Shown here piece by piece: positions 53,452-55,467 of a DNA stretch of 55,467 bases (positions within the stretch are counted from its first letter, which is position 1; every line of letters starts with the position of its first letter). The notes under the pieces are model-generated. The model did not search any database. It saw nothing but the letters and a program-made list of their open reading frames with translations, and was not told the origin of the DNA. This DNA comes from Lachnospiraceae bacterium (lineage in GTDB: Bacteria; Bacillota; Clostridia; Lachnospirales; Lachnospiraceae). Where the stretch lies: assembly GCA_014804265.1 (NCBI GenBank), contig JAAVAC010000011.1, positions 1 through 55,467 on the forward strand, in the 5' to 3' direction. The position numbers were made by a program, and so were the translations under genes.

Positions 53452-54747
53452 ATGCAGTTAAAAATAAATAATGTAGCAAAAATTAAAGAGGCAACAATAA
53501 ATATTGATGGAATAACAGTTATTGCAGGGGAAAACAATACAGGAAAAAGCACAATAGGGAAATTGTTATTTGCAATATATAGTTCAATGAATAATATGGA
53601 ACAAAAAATCCAACAGGAAAGAAATAATGAGATTGATCAGATTCTTAACTTATTGCTGCAAAATTATGCGATGCAAAGCGGAATCAGTCAGGTTGAGTAT
53701 AGAAGAAGGTATTCTATCTTTTCAAGAAAATTCATTGAAAGGGTCATTGAATTCATACAAAGTGAAAATGATGGGGAAGTCAATGTTGAGGATTATGTAA
53801 AAAATACGGTAACTGATTTGGAAGCATTTATTGCTCCGGAAGATTTTGACGATTTTATTAGTGAGTGTACATTAAAGCTGAAAACGATTATTAATATTTC
53901 CGACAAAAAAGTAATGACGGAAGTTGTCACAAGATGGTTTAATAAAGTGTTTGAAAATCAAATTTCGCCTTTATTTGAAGAGGAAATGAAATCAGAGATT
54001 AATTTAAATATAAAGAATAAGAAATTAGATTTATACTTTAAAGAAAATGTTTGTACTGACTGGGATTCTGAATTTAATATTTTACATCAGGCATTTTATA
54101 TAGATAATTCGTTTGTGGTAGATTATATGTCTGATAGATATATAAGAAGCCATATGAAGACTACAGATGCGCATTTGTTAAGACACCTATGCAAAGAAGA
54201 AGATATTCTTAATGGAATTTTTGATACTGTTCTGGTGAAAGATAAATTAGATGAAATATATAATATGCTTGGTGAACTTCTGGGAGGAGAGATTATTGAA
54301 AATCAGGATGGAGAATATTGCCTTAAGTCAAATGAGTACAGCAAGCCTATTAATCTAAAAAATTTATCAACTGGTTTAAAGTCCTTTGCTTTAGTCAAAA
54401 GGCTTTTGGAAAATGGAAGCCTAAAAGAAAAAGATGTCTTGATTTTGGATGAACCTGAAATTCATCTGCATCCGGAATGGCAGTTAGCATATGCAAAGTT
54501 AATTGTGTTGTTACAAAAAGAATTTGATTTAACAATGATTATAACAACTCATAGTCCTTATTTTTTAGATGCCATTGATGTTTTTTCCGCTGAGTATGAA
54601 ATGGCTGACAGAGTAAATTATTATCTGGCAGAAAATGAAGGGGCGGTGTCATATTTGCATGATGTAACCAATCATATCGATGCTATTTATAAAAAGTTGT
54701 CAGATCCAATGCAAAGATTGGAAAATATTAGATACGGTTCAACGTAG
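53452..54747 (+). CDS. AAA ATPase of the OLD/AAA_21 type (candidate defence protein)
   Basis: About 431 residues; of two adjacent ATGs (53449, 53452) the second has better spacing to GGGAG. Walker A VIAGENNTGKSTIGK (~24-38), a long helical middle, an ABC-type signature LSTGLKSF (~305), Walker B VLILDEPEIHLHPEW (~330) and the H-loop ITTHSPYFLDAID. This is an SMC/ABC-like sensor ATPase without its own nuclease domain. It is paired 10 bases on with a PD-(D/E)xK-like protein, so an ATPase-effector defence pair is likely. Codons are AT-rich relative to the core genes. Confidence 0.85.
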   Translation: MQLKINNVAKIKEATINIDGITVIAGENNTGKSTIGKLLFAIYSSMNNMEQKIQQERNNEIDQILNLLLQNYAMQSGISQVEYRRRYSIFSRKFIERVIEFIQSENDGEVNVEDYVKNTVTDLEAFIAPEDFDDFISECTLKLKTIINISDKKVMTEVVTRWFNKVFENQISPLFEEEMKSEINLNIKNKKLDLYFKENVCTDWDSEFNILHQAFYIDNSFVVDYMSDRYIRSHMKTTDAHLLRHLCKEEDILNGIFDTVLVKDKLDEIYNMLGELLGGEIIENQDGEYCLKSNEYSKPINLKNLSTGLKSFALVKRLLENGSLKEKDVLILDEPEIHLHPEWQLAYAKLIVLLQKEFDLTMIITTHSPYFLDAIDVFSAEYEMADRVNYYLAENEGAVSYLHDVTNHIDAIYKKLSDPMQRLENIRYGST

Positions 54748-54757
54748 ACGAGGTGTT

Positions 54758-55369
54758 ATGAAGTTGCACATAATAGATGAAAAGAAAAGTTCTTTAAAGG
54801 ATACATCATACGATAATGATAATGGGAAGTATATGGTTGACAGCCAATTGCAGGTTTGTCCTTTTGATGAGGTAAAGAACTGGTATGTAAAAAACAACAT
54901 TCCTTTTGCAAATCCTGTGCCCAAGTCCAACGATGCCTTGTTTTTTGGTGAAAAGGAAAGCTTTTTTATAGAATTTAAGAATGGTAAGATTGATAATGGA
55001 GTTAATTTCGAAATAAATAAAAAAATATATGACAGCCTGCTCATATTATTTGATTTAAATTATGTAGATGCGGATGGGAATGCAGTTAACTCCATATCCT
55101 ACACACGATTCAATATGAATTATATTTTAGTATATAATGAAGAAATATATTTAAAGGCTGGACCCACAAGGCAGACGAAAGAAGGATTTGAACGTCAGAA
55201 AGAAAGGCAGGTGGAATCAAAGCATAGAGACAAATTGTATAAGACTATAAGAAATTTAGCAAATGAAGGGTTGGTAAAATTCGGGTTAGACCAGTTTAAA
55301 AATTATCTTTTTAAAAATGTGTATACATATACAGTGGAAGAATTTGAAAAAAACTTTGTAAATAAATAA
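54758..55369 (+). CDS. Putative PD-(D/E)xK-like effector partner of the AAA ATPase
   Basis: 203 residues from ATG 54758 (ACGAGGTGT upstream). I do not recognise the family by name. Residues ~65-85 read NDALFFGEKESFFIEFKNG: an Asp followed ~14 residues later by Glu-Phe-Lys at the end of a hydrophobic strand, the minimal PD-(D/E)xK nuclease signature. A second half is Lys/Arg-rich (TRQTKEGFERQKERQVESKHRDK). The coupling with the ATPase suggests it is the effector that the ATPase controls. The nuclease assignment is inferred from one motif. Confidence 0.6.
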   Translation: MKLHIIDEKKSSLKDTSYDNDNGKYMVDSQLQVCPFDEVKNWYVKNNIPFANPVPKSNDALFFGEKESFFIEFKNGKIDNGVNFEINKKIYDSLLILFDLNYVDADGNAVNSISYTRFNMNYILVYNEEIYLKAGPTRQTKEGFERQKERQVESKHRDKLYKTIRNLANEGLVKFGLDQFKNYLFKNVYTYTVEEFEKNFVNK

Positions 55370-55382
55370 GCCGTTAATTACT

Positions 55383-55446
55383 AAAAAGGACAGTTTCTTA
55401 CTATAAATCTTAAACTTATAGTGAAGAGCTGTTCCTTTTATTTTTT
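55383..55446 (+). terminator. Terminator after the AAA-effector pair
   Basis: AAAAGGACAG and CTGTTCCTTTT form the outer stem, with ACTATAA / TTATAGT as the inner stem, followed by ATTTTTT. Confidence 0.8.
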
Positions 55447-55467
55447 AAAGTCCTATTTTGCTATCCT

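Overview
The window looks like a chromosome segment of a spore-forming, low-to-mid GC Firmicute, most likely a Lachnospiraceae (Clostridium cluster XIVa) gut bacterium. This rests on gene order (mazG, hup, rqcP/yabO, yabP, yabQ, divIC, spoIIE-like, tilS, hpt, ftsH, as in the Bacillus/Clostridium yab-ftsH cluster), a T-box leader before proS, a CotS-type spore kinase, strong AGGAGG ribosome sites, and accessory families (DUF3990, RHS cassettes, YozG-like regulators) typical of that group. The taxonomic call is inference; no rRNA gene is present.

Layout. 1-4960: a polymorphic toxin locus. The 3' part of a large RHS gene ends in a colicin E3-like ribonuclease tip, followed by a probable immunity gene. 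After it come a displaced RHS fragment, an IS630-type transposase remnant, an orphan toxin tail with its own probable immunity gene, and a third, decayed RHS remnant. 5007-6078: a minus-strand two-gene unit with a DUF3990 (ADP-ribosyltransferase-like) protein. 6288-9001: AI-2E family permease, a type I toxin-antitoxin module (38-codon hydrophobic toxin plus antisense RNA) and an acyltransferase-3. 9090-10852: T-box and proS. 10849-12842: minus-strand membrane protein, HAD phosphatase and GNAT acetyltransferase. 13129-18049: membrane proteins paired with small XRE regulators (CPBP protease, DUF2975/YozG, DUF4173). 18408-19010: a protein made almost wholly of heptads. 19170-25789: ackA, two small membrane proteins and a heterodimeric ABC exporter.

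26342-34596 is an accessory island: a MutT-like Nudix gene, a sigma factor cut off at the island edge, an XRE regulator and other conjugative-element-like genes, a 19-bp inverted repeat, a type II restriction-modification operon with a small regulator, and two AlbA_2 proteins. 34818-42575 returns to housekeeping: bcp-yaaA, cca, a CotS-like kinase, a PEGA lipoprotein, phosphoglucomutase, mazG. 42712-49991 is the hup-yab-spoIIE-tilS-hpt-ftsH cluster. 50542-52689 is a cytoplasmic GH13 enzyme, then tRNA-Tyr and tRNA-Leu, then a two-gene AAA ATPase plus PD-(D/E)xK-like unit (candidate defence system) to the window end.

The most unusual signal is a pair of very long palindromes (45873-46098 and 50218-50464). 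Their arms (71 and 75 nt) are unrelated to each other, but both enclose the same 35-nt core, differing only by seven transitions. One is flanked by a 10-bp direct repeat that looks like a target duplication. They may belong to a family of mobile or self-generating hairpin elements.
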